Shown one piece after another: positions 18,355-26,044 of a DNA stretch of 64,000 bases; position 1 is the first letter of the stretch; each line of letters starts with the position of its first letter. The notes under the pieces were generated by a model. That model made no database searches. It saw only the letters and a program-made list of their open reading frames with translations, and was not told where the DNA came from. The DNA is from Mesorhizobium sp. CAU 1732 (lineage in GTDB: Bacteria; Pseudomonadota; Alphaproteobacteria; Rhizobiales; Rhizobiaceae): assembly GCF_039888675.1 (NCBI RefSeq), contig NZ_JBDQQR010000001.1, positions 1 through 64,000 on the forward strand. Reading direction: 5' to 3'. Position numbers and translations under genes: made by a program.

Positions 18355-19608
18355 TCAAGCATCGGCCGCAGCCGGCGCGCCGACCTTGCCGGCCACTGCC
18401 CGGAAGACCTCGTCCGTGATCTGCAGCGTTTCCTCGATGATCGGCAGCGTGTGTGCCGCCGAAAGGAACATCGTATGGGTCGGATGGAAGTAGACGCCGC
18501 GAGCCAGCGCCTCCAGGCAGAAGCGGTTGCCGATCCGCCTGTCGTCGTCATTCTCGAACAGCATCACAGGCATCTGGACCGGTCCGCTCTGCTGCAGCTT
18601 GAGTCCGTATTTATCCGCCTGCGCCTGAAGCCCAGCCCGCAGGCGCTCGCCCGATACGCGCATCGTCTCGACGGCGTTCGTGTCGCGCAGCTTGGTGATC
18701 GTCGCAATGGAAGCCGCCATCGATACGCCTGCGGTCCAGAACGAGCCGGTCGTGAAAATCTGCGTCGCGGCCTGCCGAAAGCGGTCATTGCCCGTGACGG
18801 CGGCAAGCGCGCGGCCATTGGCAATCGCCTTGCTCCAGGCCGAGAGATCGGGCTGCACGCCGACGAGTTCCCAACTGCCGCCCATGTCGAGCCGGAACCC
18901 GGCCCGCACGTCGTCCACGATGAGTGCGGCGTCGGCAGCACTTGCAAGCTCGCGCGCCCGCTTGGCGAATTCCCGCGTGGGCAGCCGATGCTCCTTGCCC
19001 AGATCGTGCTTGAACGCCGATACGAGGATGGCGGCGAGATCGCCCTTCGCCTGCTCGACGGCAGCCTCGAGGCTCTGGATGTCGTTGAAGTCGTAGATGA
19101 TCAGATGCGCGCGGTCCTCTTCCGTCACGCCTGCAACGGACGGGCTGCACCATGGAATCGCACCGTGATAGGCGCCGCGCGCGACGAGAACCTTCCGCCG
19201 GCCGGTGCCGGCACGGGCAATGGTGACGCAGGCCGTGGTCGCATCCGTGCCGTTCTTCGAAAACAGCGCCCAATCGGCGTGCGGCACCGTGTCGACGACG
19301 AGTTCGGCCAGATCGACCAGCAGCGGCGTGGGGCCGTTCAGGCCGTCGCCCATCGCGCGCTGCCGTGCGGCGGCGGCTTCGACATCAGGATCGTTGTAGC
19401 CGAGGATCATCGGCCCCCAGGCGCAGAGATAGTCGATATAGGCGCGGCCGTTCGCGTCCCAGGTCCTGCAACCCTCGCCCCGCGTGAAATACTGAGGATA
19501 GCCCTCCGGCAGGCGCTGGGCGTGCTGATGGCCCCACATTCCGCCTGGTATGACCGCCTGGGCTCGCTGGCGAAGCCGTGTGTCCAAATCGTCCTGCTGG
19601 CGATCCAT
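18355..19608 (-). CDS. Class III aminotransferase, glutamate-1-semialdehyde aminomutase-like
   Basis: About 417 residues of the PLP-dependent class III aminotransferase fold, with the pattern of the HemL-like branch: GYNDPDVEAAAARQ, FSKNGTDATTACVTIARAGTGR, an acidic VDDVRAGFRLD, and the PLP-lysine motif SAWSKAIANGR. The context (two ABC transporters, a transketolase and a GntR gene) argues for a catabolic aminotransferase rather than haem synthesis. The first in-frame ATGs (19641, 19638) overlap a palindromic operator; the ATG at 19608 has AGGGA at good spacing and is preferred. The amino donor and acceptor are unknown. Confidence 0.82.
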   Translation of the reverse strand: MDRQQDDLDTRLRQRAQAVIPGGMWGHQHAQRLPEGYPQYFTRGEGCRTWDANGRAYIDYLCAWGPMILGYNDPDVEAAAARQRAMGDGLNGPTPLLVDLAELVVDTVPHADWALFSKNGTDATTACVTIARAGTGRRKVLVARGAYHGAIPWCSPSVAGVTEEDRAHLIIYDFNDIQSLEAAVEQAKGDLAAILVSAFKHDLGKEHRLPTREFAKRARELASAADAALIVDDVRAGFRLDMGGSWELVGVQPDLSAWSKAIANGRALAAVTGNDRFRQAATQIFTTGSFWTAGVSMAASIATITKLRDTNAVETMRVSGERLRAGLQAQADKYGLKLQQSGPVQMPVMLFENDDDRRIGNRFCLEALARGVYFHPTHTMFLSAAHTLPIIEETLQITDEVFRAVAGKVGAPAAADA

Positions 19609-19638
19609 CTTCCGCATCCCTGTCCGAAACAACGCCAT

Positions 19639-19652
19639 CATGATATATCATG
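19639..19652. promoter_or_regulatory. Putative GntR operator, copy 3 (perfect palindrome)
   Basis: CATGATATATCATG is a perfect 14-bp palindrome between the divergent aminotransferase (leftward) and GntR (rightward) genes. A repressor bound here could control both. It is the best of the three copies, and the flanking TATC is shared with copy 2. Confidence 0.65.
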
Positions 19653-19800
19653 TATCCGACGAGTGCAACATCGCGGGATGCGTTCCTGGCGCGCCGGGAT
19701 GAACCTGCTGGACCGGCTCGGAAAGGCAATGGTAGGAAGCGTGACGAGCGGAACCGAGCTTTAGGCTCAAGCAAGGCAGGGATGGGAGCAGAGAGACCCG

Positions 19801-20478
19801 ATGAAAGGACCGATCGACATCCAGTCCCAAAGCCTGTCCGCCCAGATCTATATGAGGTTGAAGCATCAACTCATGGCCGCCCGGCTGCGGCCCGGCGACC
19901 GCCTCAAGATCCGTGAATTGGCTCAAAGCCTCGGAACGAGCGAAACGCCGGTTCGCGAGGCGCTGCTCCAGCTCGTGCAGGATCGCGCCCTCGAGATGAA
20001 GCCGGGTTACTACATTCGTGTCAGGCGGCTGACGCTGCGCGAATATATGGAGCTACGCGAGATCAGGCTTCTGCTCGAACCCTACGCGGCCACCAAGGCG
20101 CTGGCGAATGTGGACGATGCATTCATCGCCGAACTCGAGCAGTTGCATGAAACCCTCGTCACCGCGGAGCGCGAAAAGGATTATCCCGCAGCTCTGTTGG
20201 CGAACTACGACTTTCATTTCTCCGTCTATCGCCGATCCGACATGCCGCAACTGATCGAGATGCTGGAAAAGCTCTGGGTCCAGATCGGTCCGCTGCTGAA
20301 CCTGCTCTACCCCTACGGCCATCCCACCTATGACGGCCTGCACCAGCACATGCATGTTCTCCAGGCACTTCGCGACAAGAACCCCGAAGCCCTCGGCCAG
20401 GCCTTCAAGGACGACCTGCTGGAGGGCGGTCGGAGCTTTGTGAAGTATCTCGAAACCGTCGAGGCGGAAAACGCGTAA
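19801..20478 (+). CDS. GntR-family regulator, FCD type
   Basis: 225-residue repressor with a GntR winged helix (IRELAQSLGTSETPVREALLQL, about residues 37-58) and an FCD ligand domain (EIRLLLEPYAATKAL, NYDFHFSVYRRSDM, PTYDGLHQHMHVLQAL). It is a close paralogue of the GntR protein at 2071-2853. It is divergent from the aminotransferase gene with a perfect palindromic operator between them, so autoregulation and control of the aminotransferase and transketolase are likely. The effector is unknown. Confidence 0.86.
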   Translation: MKGPIDIQSQSLSAQIYMRLKHQLMAARLRPGDRLKIRELAQSLGTSETPVREALLQLVQDRALEMKPGYYIRVRRLTLREYMELREIRLLLEPYAATKALANVDDAFIAELEQLHETLVTAEREKDYPAALLANYDFHFSVYRRSDMPQLIEMLEKLWVQIGPLLNLLYPYGHPTYDGLHQHMHVLQALRDKNPEALGQAFKDDLLEGGRSFVKYLETVEAENA

Positions 20479-20570
20479 CCGCAGGCGGCTGCAAGTCTTG
20501 AATTTCCAGCGTATCGGCGGTTGGCTGCGCCGGCCGCGCTGTTGGCGGAATCCTTGAAAAGCGCGGCGCT

Positions 20571-21467
20571 TTAGCCTCCCAGCCAGCCGGCCGCGGTCTG
20601 GCGCTGATGTGCGACGAGGGCGTTGCGCATCAGGATTGCCACCGTCACCGGACCCACGCCACCTGGAACCGGGGTGATCCAGCCCGCCACCTCGCGAACC
20701 GCATCCGTATCCACGTCGCCGACGATCCGCACGGTTCCGTCGGCGTCGGTCACCTGGTTGATTCCGATGTCGATAACGGCCGCTCCGGGCTTGATCATGT
20801 CCGGGCCGATGAGATGCGGTTTGCCCACCGCGACGACCACCACATCGGCGCGGCGCGAATGCATCGCAACCGAACGGGTCATATGATGACAGACGGTCAC
20901 CGTCGCGCCTTCGGCCATGAGGAGAAAGGCCGCGGGCTTGCCCACGATCTCGGAGTGGCCGATCATGACCACCTCCAGCCCCTTCAGCTCCAGACCGGTT
21001 TCCCGGATCAGTTCGACCGAGGCTGCGGCGGTACATGGCGCCAGCGCGACATCGCTGTAGACGATATTGCCGATGGAGGCCGGGTTCATGCCCTCCACAT
21101 CCTTGAGCGGATGGATCGCGGATTGAAGCGATCGGACGTGGATATGCGGGGGGACCGGGCGCTGAAGAATGATGCCGAGCACGCCGGCATCGTCATTGAG
21201 CGCCACGATTCTGCGCTTGCATTCCTCTTGCGAGATATCCGCCGGCCAGTCCTGCTGTTCGAACGGTATCCCGGCCTTGCCCGCGCCGCGCTCCTGATTG
21301 CGGATATAGACCCCAATCTCAGGCGAACCGCCGATGACGATCGAAACCAGACGCCCCAGCGGGCGGGTCGCTTGCGCCACGTCGACTGCGGCGCGCACCT
21401 CGGCAAGAATGCGGGACTGCACCGCGCGGCCGTCGATAAGGCGATGATCGCGCGGCGTCGTGATCAT
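20571..21467 (-). CDS. folD: FolD-like methylenetetrahydrofolate dehydrogenase with altered active site
   Basis: 298 residues spanning the full FolD fold, which normally interconverts 5,10-methylene- and 10-formyl-tetrahydrofolate. Recognisable elements are LQRPVPPHI (conserved glutamine), [24 protein letters not shown] (nucleotide loop), VDVAVGKP-like [11 protein letters not shown], and [13 protein letters not shown]. Two catalytic positions differ from the usual enzyme. The lysine four residues after the active-site tyrosine is Gln (GVYIRNQ), and the DVDG aspartate is Glu (DVEG). In the human enzyme Lys-to-Gln at this position is reported, as I recall, to abolish cyclohydrolase but keep dehydrogenase activity. 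So this may be a specialised paralogue of the island, not the housekeeping FolD. Its ATG overlaps the stop of a folD-like fragment. Confidence 0.82.
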   Translation of the reverse strand: MITTPRDHRLIDGRAVQSRILAEVRAAVDVAQATRPLGRLVSIVIGGSPEIGVYIRNQERGAGKAGIPFEQQDWPADISQEECKRRIVALNDDAGVLGIILQRPVPPHIHVRSLQSAIHPLKDVEGMNPASIGNIVYSDVALAPCTAAASVELIRETGLELKGLEVVMIGHSEIVGKPAAFLLMAEGATVTVCHHMTRSVAMHSRRADVVVVAVGKPHLIGPDMIKPGAAVIDIGINQVTDADGTVRIVGDVDTDAVREVAGWITPVPGGVGPVTVAILMRNALVAHQRQTAAGWLGG

Positions 21468-21646
21468 TGGGTGAAGCCTTCCGGTTCGGCAAGCCCGTTG
21501 GCGCGATCGATGACGGTCGTGCCCAGATTGATCCGGTTGCCCTTGACCATCCCGGCACGTCCCATCGCTGCAACGACGATTTCGGTCTGGCGGACGATAC
21601 CGGGCAGACCCTGTGTCCGACTATGTGCAACCGTCACTGTACAACT
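21464..21646 (-). pseudogene. folD fragment, degenerate
   Basis: The reading frame upstream of folD encodes [27 protein letters not shown] and LGTTVID, which match the C-terminal nucleotide-binding half of ordinary FolD (TVT.(C/A)HS.T, IVV.A.G.PG.(V/I)KG, G..VIDVG). The N-terminal half is absent, and the frame ends in a non-homologous sequence after VID. It is closer to housekeeping FolD than to the neighbouring paralogue in these motifs. Its stop overlaps the folD start as ATGA. It looks like the remnant of a second folD copy. Confidence 0.65.
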
Positions 21647-21697
21647 CCCCCGAACAGCAATTGAGCCATCCGTTTTCCAGGATGTTGGACCGGCCTG

Positions 21698-21800
21698 GAG
21701 CATCGGACCGAAACGTGGAATCCGATTTTCGGATTATTCCGGTGCTCGAACAAGGAGATAGATCGCCTTTGCGCATCCTTGAGGATGCACGGCGATCTAG
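21698..21800. repeat. REP-like double-hairpin element, copy A
   Basis: GAGCATCGGACCGAAA...TTTTCGG...CCGGTGCTC forms an outer and an inner stem. A second nested hairpin follows (AGATCGCC, then GCATCC-TTGA-GGATGC, then GGCGATCT, 21760-21798). The first part is nearly the same as 54261-54310, and both copies end in GGCGATCTAG. Such elements are dispersed in rhizobial intergenic DNA. It lies between the folD remnant and the GntR gene. Confidence 0.75.
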
Positions 21801-21907
21801 CACCACTACGTTCACTCCTGCAAGGCCGCCATGACAATTGCGCAGCATCATCGGGCAACCGAGCCGCGTCGGACTCCATGCCGTGACGGTCGATCTGATT
21901 GCGACCC

Positions 21908-22666
21908 TTACCGGGCCGGAACCGCTTGATCCGGATCGCCGTTCAGAATGTCCATGACGGAATTGACATGCGCATGCATCAGTTCCGCTGCGCGTTCGGC
22001 GTCGCCGGCCTTGATCGCCTCGACGATCAGCAGGTGCTCGCGATAGGCCTTGGCCGCGCGGCCGGGGATAGCGCTTTGCAGTTGCAGCCGGGCGCGATCG
22101 ACGTGGGTCTTGCTTGAAATGATCAGCCGCCATGCCTCGGGAACGCCCGCGATCTCGGCCAGCAGGGCATGGAACGCCTCATCGACCTCGAAGAAGCTGA
22201 TATAGTCGTCGCGCGAGGTGCAGTCCGCCTGGATCGCCAGAACCCGCGACAGGCGATCCATCTCGGATGCGTCGAGCGTCGCCAGCCGACGCACGATGGC
22301 AGTCTCGATCGCGCTGCGGCAGAAAATGGCCGAAAAGATCTTCTGCCTGTCGATCGAGGTGACGACGGACCCGACCTGCGGCCGGGTTTCGACCAGCTCC
22401 TCCTTCGCGAGTTGCTGCAAGGCGGCGCGGAACGGGGTGCGGCTCACACCGAGCACTTCGGCGAATTTGGATTCGTAGATCGGCGTGCCCGACGGGATCC
22501 TGTTCTGGATGATCGCCTGACGCAGAGCCATGTAGATCTGCGGCGACATCTGCTCCGAGAACTCGATCTTCACGCCGCTCACGGCTTGCCGGTAGATGTC
22601 CTCGACGCCGGCCTTCTTGCTTATGACAGCGTCCATGATCCCGTCCCTGTTGTCGTCCTGACTCAT
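21908..22666 (-). CDS. GntR-family regulator, FCD type (uronate locus)
   Basis: About 252 residues. The N-terminal GntR helix-turn-helix (YESKFAEVLGVSRTPFRAALQQL) and the C-terminal FCD domain (FRSAIETAIVRRL-like FCRSAIETAI, FFEVDEAFHALL, AYREHLLIVEAIKAGDAERAAELMHAH) are clear, the latter carrying the Asp/His metal-site pattern. The start at 22666 is preferred because the operator at 22683-22694 then lies just upstream. It is divergent from the tctCBA operon. CTAG-N4-CTAG operators before it, before tctC and before uxuA make it the probable regulator of the uronate locus. Confidence 0.85.
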   Translation of the reverse strand: MSQDDNRDGIMDAVISKKAGVEDIYRQAVSGVKIEFSEQMSPQIYMALRQAIIQNRIPSGTPIYESKFAEVLGVSRTPFRAALQQLAKEELVETRPQVGSVVTSIDRQKIFSAIFCRSAIETAIVRRLATLDASEMDRLSRVLAIQADCTSRDDYISFFEVDEAFHALLAEIAGVPEAWRLIISSKTHVDRARLQLQSAIPGRAAKAYREHLLIVEAIKAGDAERAAELMHAHVNSVMDILNGDPDQAVPAR

Positions 22667-22682
22667 ATTCGACTTCACAAAC

Positions 22683-22702
22683 CTAGTATACCAGATTGGT
22701 AT
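22683..22702. promoter_or_regulatory. Putative GntR operator before the regulator gene
   Basis: CTAGTATACCAG (22683-22694) matches CTAG-N4-CTAG with one mismatch in the second half. It overlaps a further inverted repeat ATACCA-GAT-TGGTAT (22688-22702), a form typical of FCD-GntR sites. It suggests autoregulation. Confidence 0.55.
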
Positions 22703-22776
22703 GCGCCGCAAACTGGCGTCGATGACTGAAATTGCCCCGCTTCCCTCAGGGTTGCGCCGGCTTCAAACTTATGTAT

Positions 22777-22790
22777 GCTAGTATTCTAGC
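22777..22790. promoter_or_regulatory. Putative GntR operator before tctC
   Basis: GCTAGTATTCTAGC is an inverted repeat with two CTAG half-sites four bases apart. Extended to ATGTAT.CTAGTAT.CTAG, it is nearly the same as the minus strand at 27305-27325. It lies 57-70 nt before the tctC start, in the promoter zone. Confidence 0.65.
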
Positions 22791-22846
22791 TTGGAGGGCT
22801 ATTCCAGCCGGATCAGGCGGGAGAGTTTCTTGAGTGGGAGGAAATC

Positions 22847-23884
22847 ATGAAACATTTGCCTAACTGCATGCGTGCCGCTGTCTTCGCGACGGCATTGTTT
22901 CCGGCCGCAGCAATGGCCCAGGAGTGGACGCCCGACCGTCCGATCAACATCATCGTCCCGTGGGGCGCGGGCGGCGCCACCGACCAGGTGACCCGCGTGA
23001 CCGCGCCGCTCCTGGCGGAGGCGCTTGGCGTCGAGGTCGTGGTGGTCAACCAGCCCGGCGCATCGGGCGCCATCGGCACGCAGGAAGTGCTCAATTCGGC
23101 GCGTGACGGCTACACGCTTCTGGCCACCGGTATCGCCGACGCGGCGACCTACGGCGTCACGGGTCTCATCGAAGGCACGACGATCGACGACTGGCATCTC
23201 TATCTCAGCGTCGCCAACGTGGCGCTGGTCAGCGTCCCGGCCGACAGTCCCTACGACGATTTCGGCGCGTTGCTCGAAGCGCTTCGGTCCGACGAAGGCA
23301 GCAAGATCACCGTCGCGACGGCGGGTATCAGCTCGGCCGGCGGCACCGCGATCGCCAATCTCGCCGAAATCGGCGGCTTCAACTACAACCTCGTCTCCTA
23401 TGAAGGCGGCGGCCCGGCCACGATCGCGACCGCGTCGGGAGAGGCCATGGTCACGACCCAGCTTGCCGGCGAACAGTCCGAGCTGATCCGGGGCAAGCGC
23501 CTCAAGCCGCTCGCCGTTCTCGCCGAAGAGCCGTTGATCATCGACGGCGTCGAACCGATCCCGTCGGTTCTGAAATGGCTGCCCGATCTCAAGATCGCAT
23601 ACAACTATTTCGGCGTGCTCGCCCCGAAAGGACTCCCCGCCGAGGTCGTGAACCGGCTCGACACGGTCTGGCAGGAGAACGTCGCGACCGCACCGTCGCT
23701 GCGCAACTACGCCGAAACAGCCGGCGCGGTCTATTCGCCGGCATGGGGTGACGAGGCACGCAGCATGGTCTCGGCCACCGTCGTCGCCCAGGCCTGCGCG
23801 GCCGTCGAGCGCGGCAATGCCGTCAACGACCCCTCGACCATCGGCGTCGACTGCGAAGCGCGCACCGAAACGCCGGTGCAATAG
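22847..23884 (+). CDS. Tripartite tricarboxylate transporter binding protein, TctC family
   Basis: 345-residue periplasmic receptor with a signal peptide (cleavage after AAAMAQ) and the TctC/Bug fold: RPINIIVPWGAGGATDQVTR, VVVNQPGASGAIG near the N-terminus and GVLAPKGLPAEVV near the C-terminus. In the family the first two loops hold the carboxylate ligand. The start has GGAGG five nt upstream. It leads the tctCBA set. The neighbouring uxuA suggests that a sugar acid is carried. Confidence 0.87.
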   Translation: MKHLPNCMRAAVFATALFPAAAMAQEWTPDRPINIIVPWGAGGATDQVTRVTAPLLAEALGVEVVVVNQPGASGAIGTQEVLNSARDGYTLLATGIADAATYGVTGLIEGTTIDDWHLYLSVANVALVSVPADSPYDDFGALLEALRSDEGSKITVATAGISSAGGTAIANLAEIGGFNYNLVSYEGGGPATIATASGEAMVTTQLAGEQSELIRGKRLKPLAVLAEEPLIIDGVEPIPSVLKWLPDLKIAYNYFGVLAPKGLPAEVVNRLDTVWQENVATAPSLRNYAETAGAVYSPAWGDEARSMVSATVVAQACAAVERGNAVNDPSTIGVDCEARTETPVQ

Positions 23885-23960
23885 GCATCGACGCATATCG
23901 TTCAGGCGGCGGGGACTTTGTCTCCGCCGCTTTTCCAGATGACGGGGCAGGGACATCGCC

Positions 23961-24482
23961 ATGCAGACCGACGAACAGGATCGCGCCCTGCGGGTAAAGG
24001 CCGATCTTCTGACGGGCATCGTCCTGGCTTTGCTGGGCCTGTTCGTGTTCTACGAGGCCTACACGATGTCGCGCCTCGAGGCACGGCGCATCCACCCCGC
24101 GACGATCCCCGGCCTTGTGCCCATGATGCTCGGTGCCGGGCTTGCGTTCCTGGGCGCGCTTCTCGCCTCCCGGTCGTGGCGCATGGAGGCGGATGGAGGC
24201 TGGCGCGCGTTTGGCGCACTGTTCGGTTCCATGACCGCCGTGCGCGTCATGGCCGGCATGTTTCTGTTCTTCGTCTTCACGCTGGGGCTGATCGGATGGC
24301 TGCCGTTCTGGGCCGCTTCGATGCTCTTCATCGCGGCGTTCATCCTCACCTTCGAGATGGTGCTGACGGACGCGCCCGTGCCGGCTGCGACGTCGCTGTT
24401 CTGGGCGGCCGCGACGGCGCTCGTGTGCGGCGGCGGCATCTACTATCTCTTCGCCACCGTCTTCCTCGTTCGTCTGCCGTGA
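23961..24482 (+). CDS. Tripartite tricarboxylate transporter small membrane subunit, TctB
   Basis: 173-residue membrane protein with four predicted helices (about residues 15-32, 50-68, 90-115 and 130-165), the usual layout of TctB. It has no strong sequence signature of its own; the assignment rests on length, topology and its place between TctC and TctA. The large membrane subunit follows after a 9-nt gap. Confidence 0.82.
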   Translation: MQTDEQDRALRVKADLLTGIVLALLGLFVFYEAYTMSRLEARRIHPATIPGLVPMMLGAGLAFLGALLASRSWRMEADGGWRAFGALFGSMTAVRVMAGMFLFFVFTLGLIGWLPFWAASMLFIAAFILTFEMVLTDAPVPAATSLFWAAATALVCGGGIYYLFATVFLVRLP

Positions 24483-24491
24483 GGAGCTACG

Positions 24492-26024
24492 ATGTTTGAC
24501 GGCCTGTTGATGCTCGGCCAAGGCATTGGCTTCTTCCTCAATCCCGAATCGCTGTTCAACGTGGTCTGGGCCACGCTGCTGGGCCTGGCGATCGGGCTGC
24601 TGCCCGGCCTGACGGCGACCATGGGCGTCGCGCTGATGGTGACCGTCACCTACAAGATGGCCCCCGAACAGGCGATCCTGACGCTCGTCTGTGTCTATCT
24701 CGGCGCGATCTATGGCGGCAGCCGCACGGCCATCCTGCTCAACATCCCCGGAACACCGGCCGCCGCCGCGACCACGCTCGACGGCTATCCGCTCGCCCGG
24801 CAGGGCAAGGCCGGGCTGGCGATGGGCCTGTCGACGACATCGTCCACCCTCGGCACGCTGGTGGGCATCTTTTTCCTCGCGGTGATCGCGCCGGTGCTGG
24901 CCGAGGCGGCGATGCGCTTCGGCTCCTACGAGTTCTTCTGGCTGGCGTTGTTCGGGGTCATCATCTCGGGCCAGATGACCGGCAGCGACACGCCCATCAA
25001 GGGATACATCGCCGGTATTCTCGGCCTGCTCGCGGCCATGGTCGGCATGGAGAGCCTCCACGCCTACCAGCGCTTCACCTTCGGCATCCCGCAATTGGGC
25101 GCGGGCATCGACCTGATCCCGGCGATGGTCGGCGCGTTCGGGCTGGCGGAAATCCTGAGCACGATGAAGCGCCGCAACGACGCCCGCATCGTCTCGGTCA
25201 ACGACCGCGTGATCCCGCGTCTCAAGGAAATCTTCCAGCACTGGCGCACGATCATCCGGTCCGGCCTGATCGGGACCTTCGTCGGGATCATCCCCGGCGT
25301 TGGCGAAGACGTCGGCTCGTGGACCTCCTATGCGGCCGCGAAACGGTTCTCGAAAAACCCCGAGGCGTTCGGACATGGCAGCCAGGAAGGGCTGATCGCC
25401 GCCGAGACGGGCGACAACGCGGTCGTTTCGGCGGCGATGATCCCGACGCTCACGCTCGCACTGCCCGGCTCGGCCGCCGCCGCCGTGCTGATCGCGGCGA
25501 TGTATCTCCACGGCATCCGGCCGGGACCGATGCTGATGATCGAGAACCCGGCGTTTCTCTACAAGGTCATCGCCATGCTGCTGCTGGCGACCTTTGCCAA
25601 TTTGATCTTCGGCCTGTCGCTGACCAAGCTGTTCATCAAGATCCTGTCGGTGCCGCGCGAGCGCCTGATGGCGGTGATCGCCGTCCTGTGCGTGGTCGGC
25701 TCCTTCGCCGTGACCCAGCGCATGTTCGACGTCTATGTCATGCTCGGCTTCGGCATCGTCGGCTTCCTGCTGCGGGAAATGAAGTATCCGATGGCCCCGC
25801 TGGTGCTGGGCATCGTGCTCGGCGACCTGCTCGACATCAATTTGCGGCGCGGCCTGTCGCTGAGCAATGGCGACGTCATGCCCTTCCTCACCCGGCCGAT
25901 CAGCGCGGTGCTCTGCATGATCGTCGTGATCACCATCCTGATGAGCATCCCGGCGATCGGCAATCGCGTGACGGCGGCATTCAGGAAGCTGACGGGCTTT
26001 ACCCGGAGCGTCGTGAAGCCGTAG
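24492..26024 (+). CDS. Tripartite tricarboxylate transporter large membrane subunit, TctA
   Basis: 510-residue integral membrane protein with about 10-12 helices and the TctA hallmarks IGLLPGLTATMGVALMVTVTYKM (about residues 34-56) and GGSRTAILLNIPGTPAAAATTLDGYPL. A second internal motif GIIPGVGEDVGSW echoes the first, reflecting the internal duplication of the family. The start has GAGGAG just upstream. It converges on uxuA with a 20-nt gap. Confidence 0.9.
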   Translation: MFDGLLMLGQGIGFFLNPESLFNVVWATLLGLAIGLLPGLTATMGVALMVTVTYKMAPEQAILTLVCVYLGAIYGGSRTAILLNIPGTPAAAATTLDGYPLARQGKAGLAMGLSTTSSTLGTLVGIFFLAVIAPVLAEAAMRFGSYEFFWLALFGVIISGQMTGSDTPIKGYIAGILGLLAAMVGMESLHAYQRFTFGIPQLGAGIDLIPAMVGAFGLAEILSTMKRRNDARIVSVNDRVIPRLKEIFQHWRTIIRSGLIGTFVGIIPGVGEDVGSWTSYAAAKRFSKNPEAFGHGSQEGLIAAETGDNAVVSAAMIPTLTLALPGSAAAAVLIAAMYLHGIRPGPMLMIENPAFLYKVIAMLLLATFANLIFGLSLTKLFIKILSVPRERLMAVIAVLCVVGSFAVTQRMFDVYVMLGFGIVGFLLREMKYPMAPLVLGIVLGDLLDINLRRGLSLSNGDVMPFLTRPISAVLCMIVVITILMSIPAIGNRVTAAFRKLTGFTRSVVKP

Positions 26025-26044
26025 GCAGGATCACGACGACATGG

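Noticed and set aside
18355..19608. hemL for haem synthesis
   Set aside because: The fold matches the HemL branch, but the operator, GntR neighbour and catabolic context argue against a housekeeping role, so no symbol was given.
17977..19764. 595-codon frame opposite the transketolase and aminotransferase genes
   Set aside because: It spans two real genes and an operator, and has no family motif.
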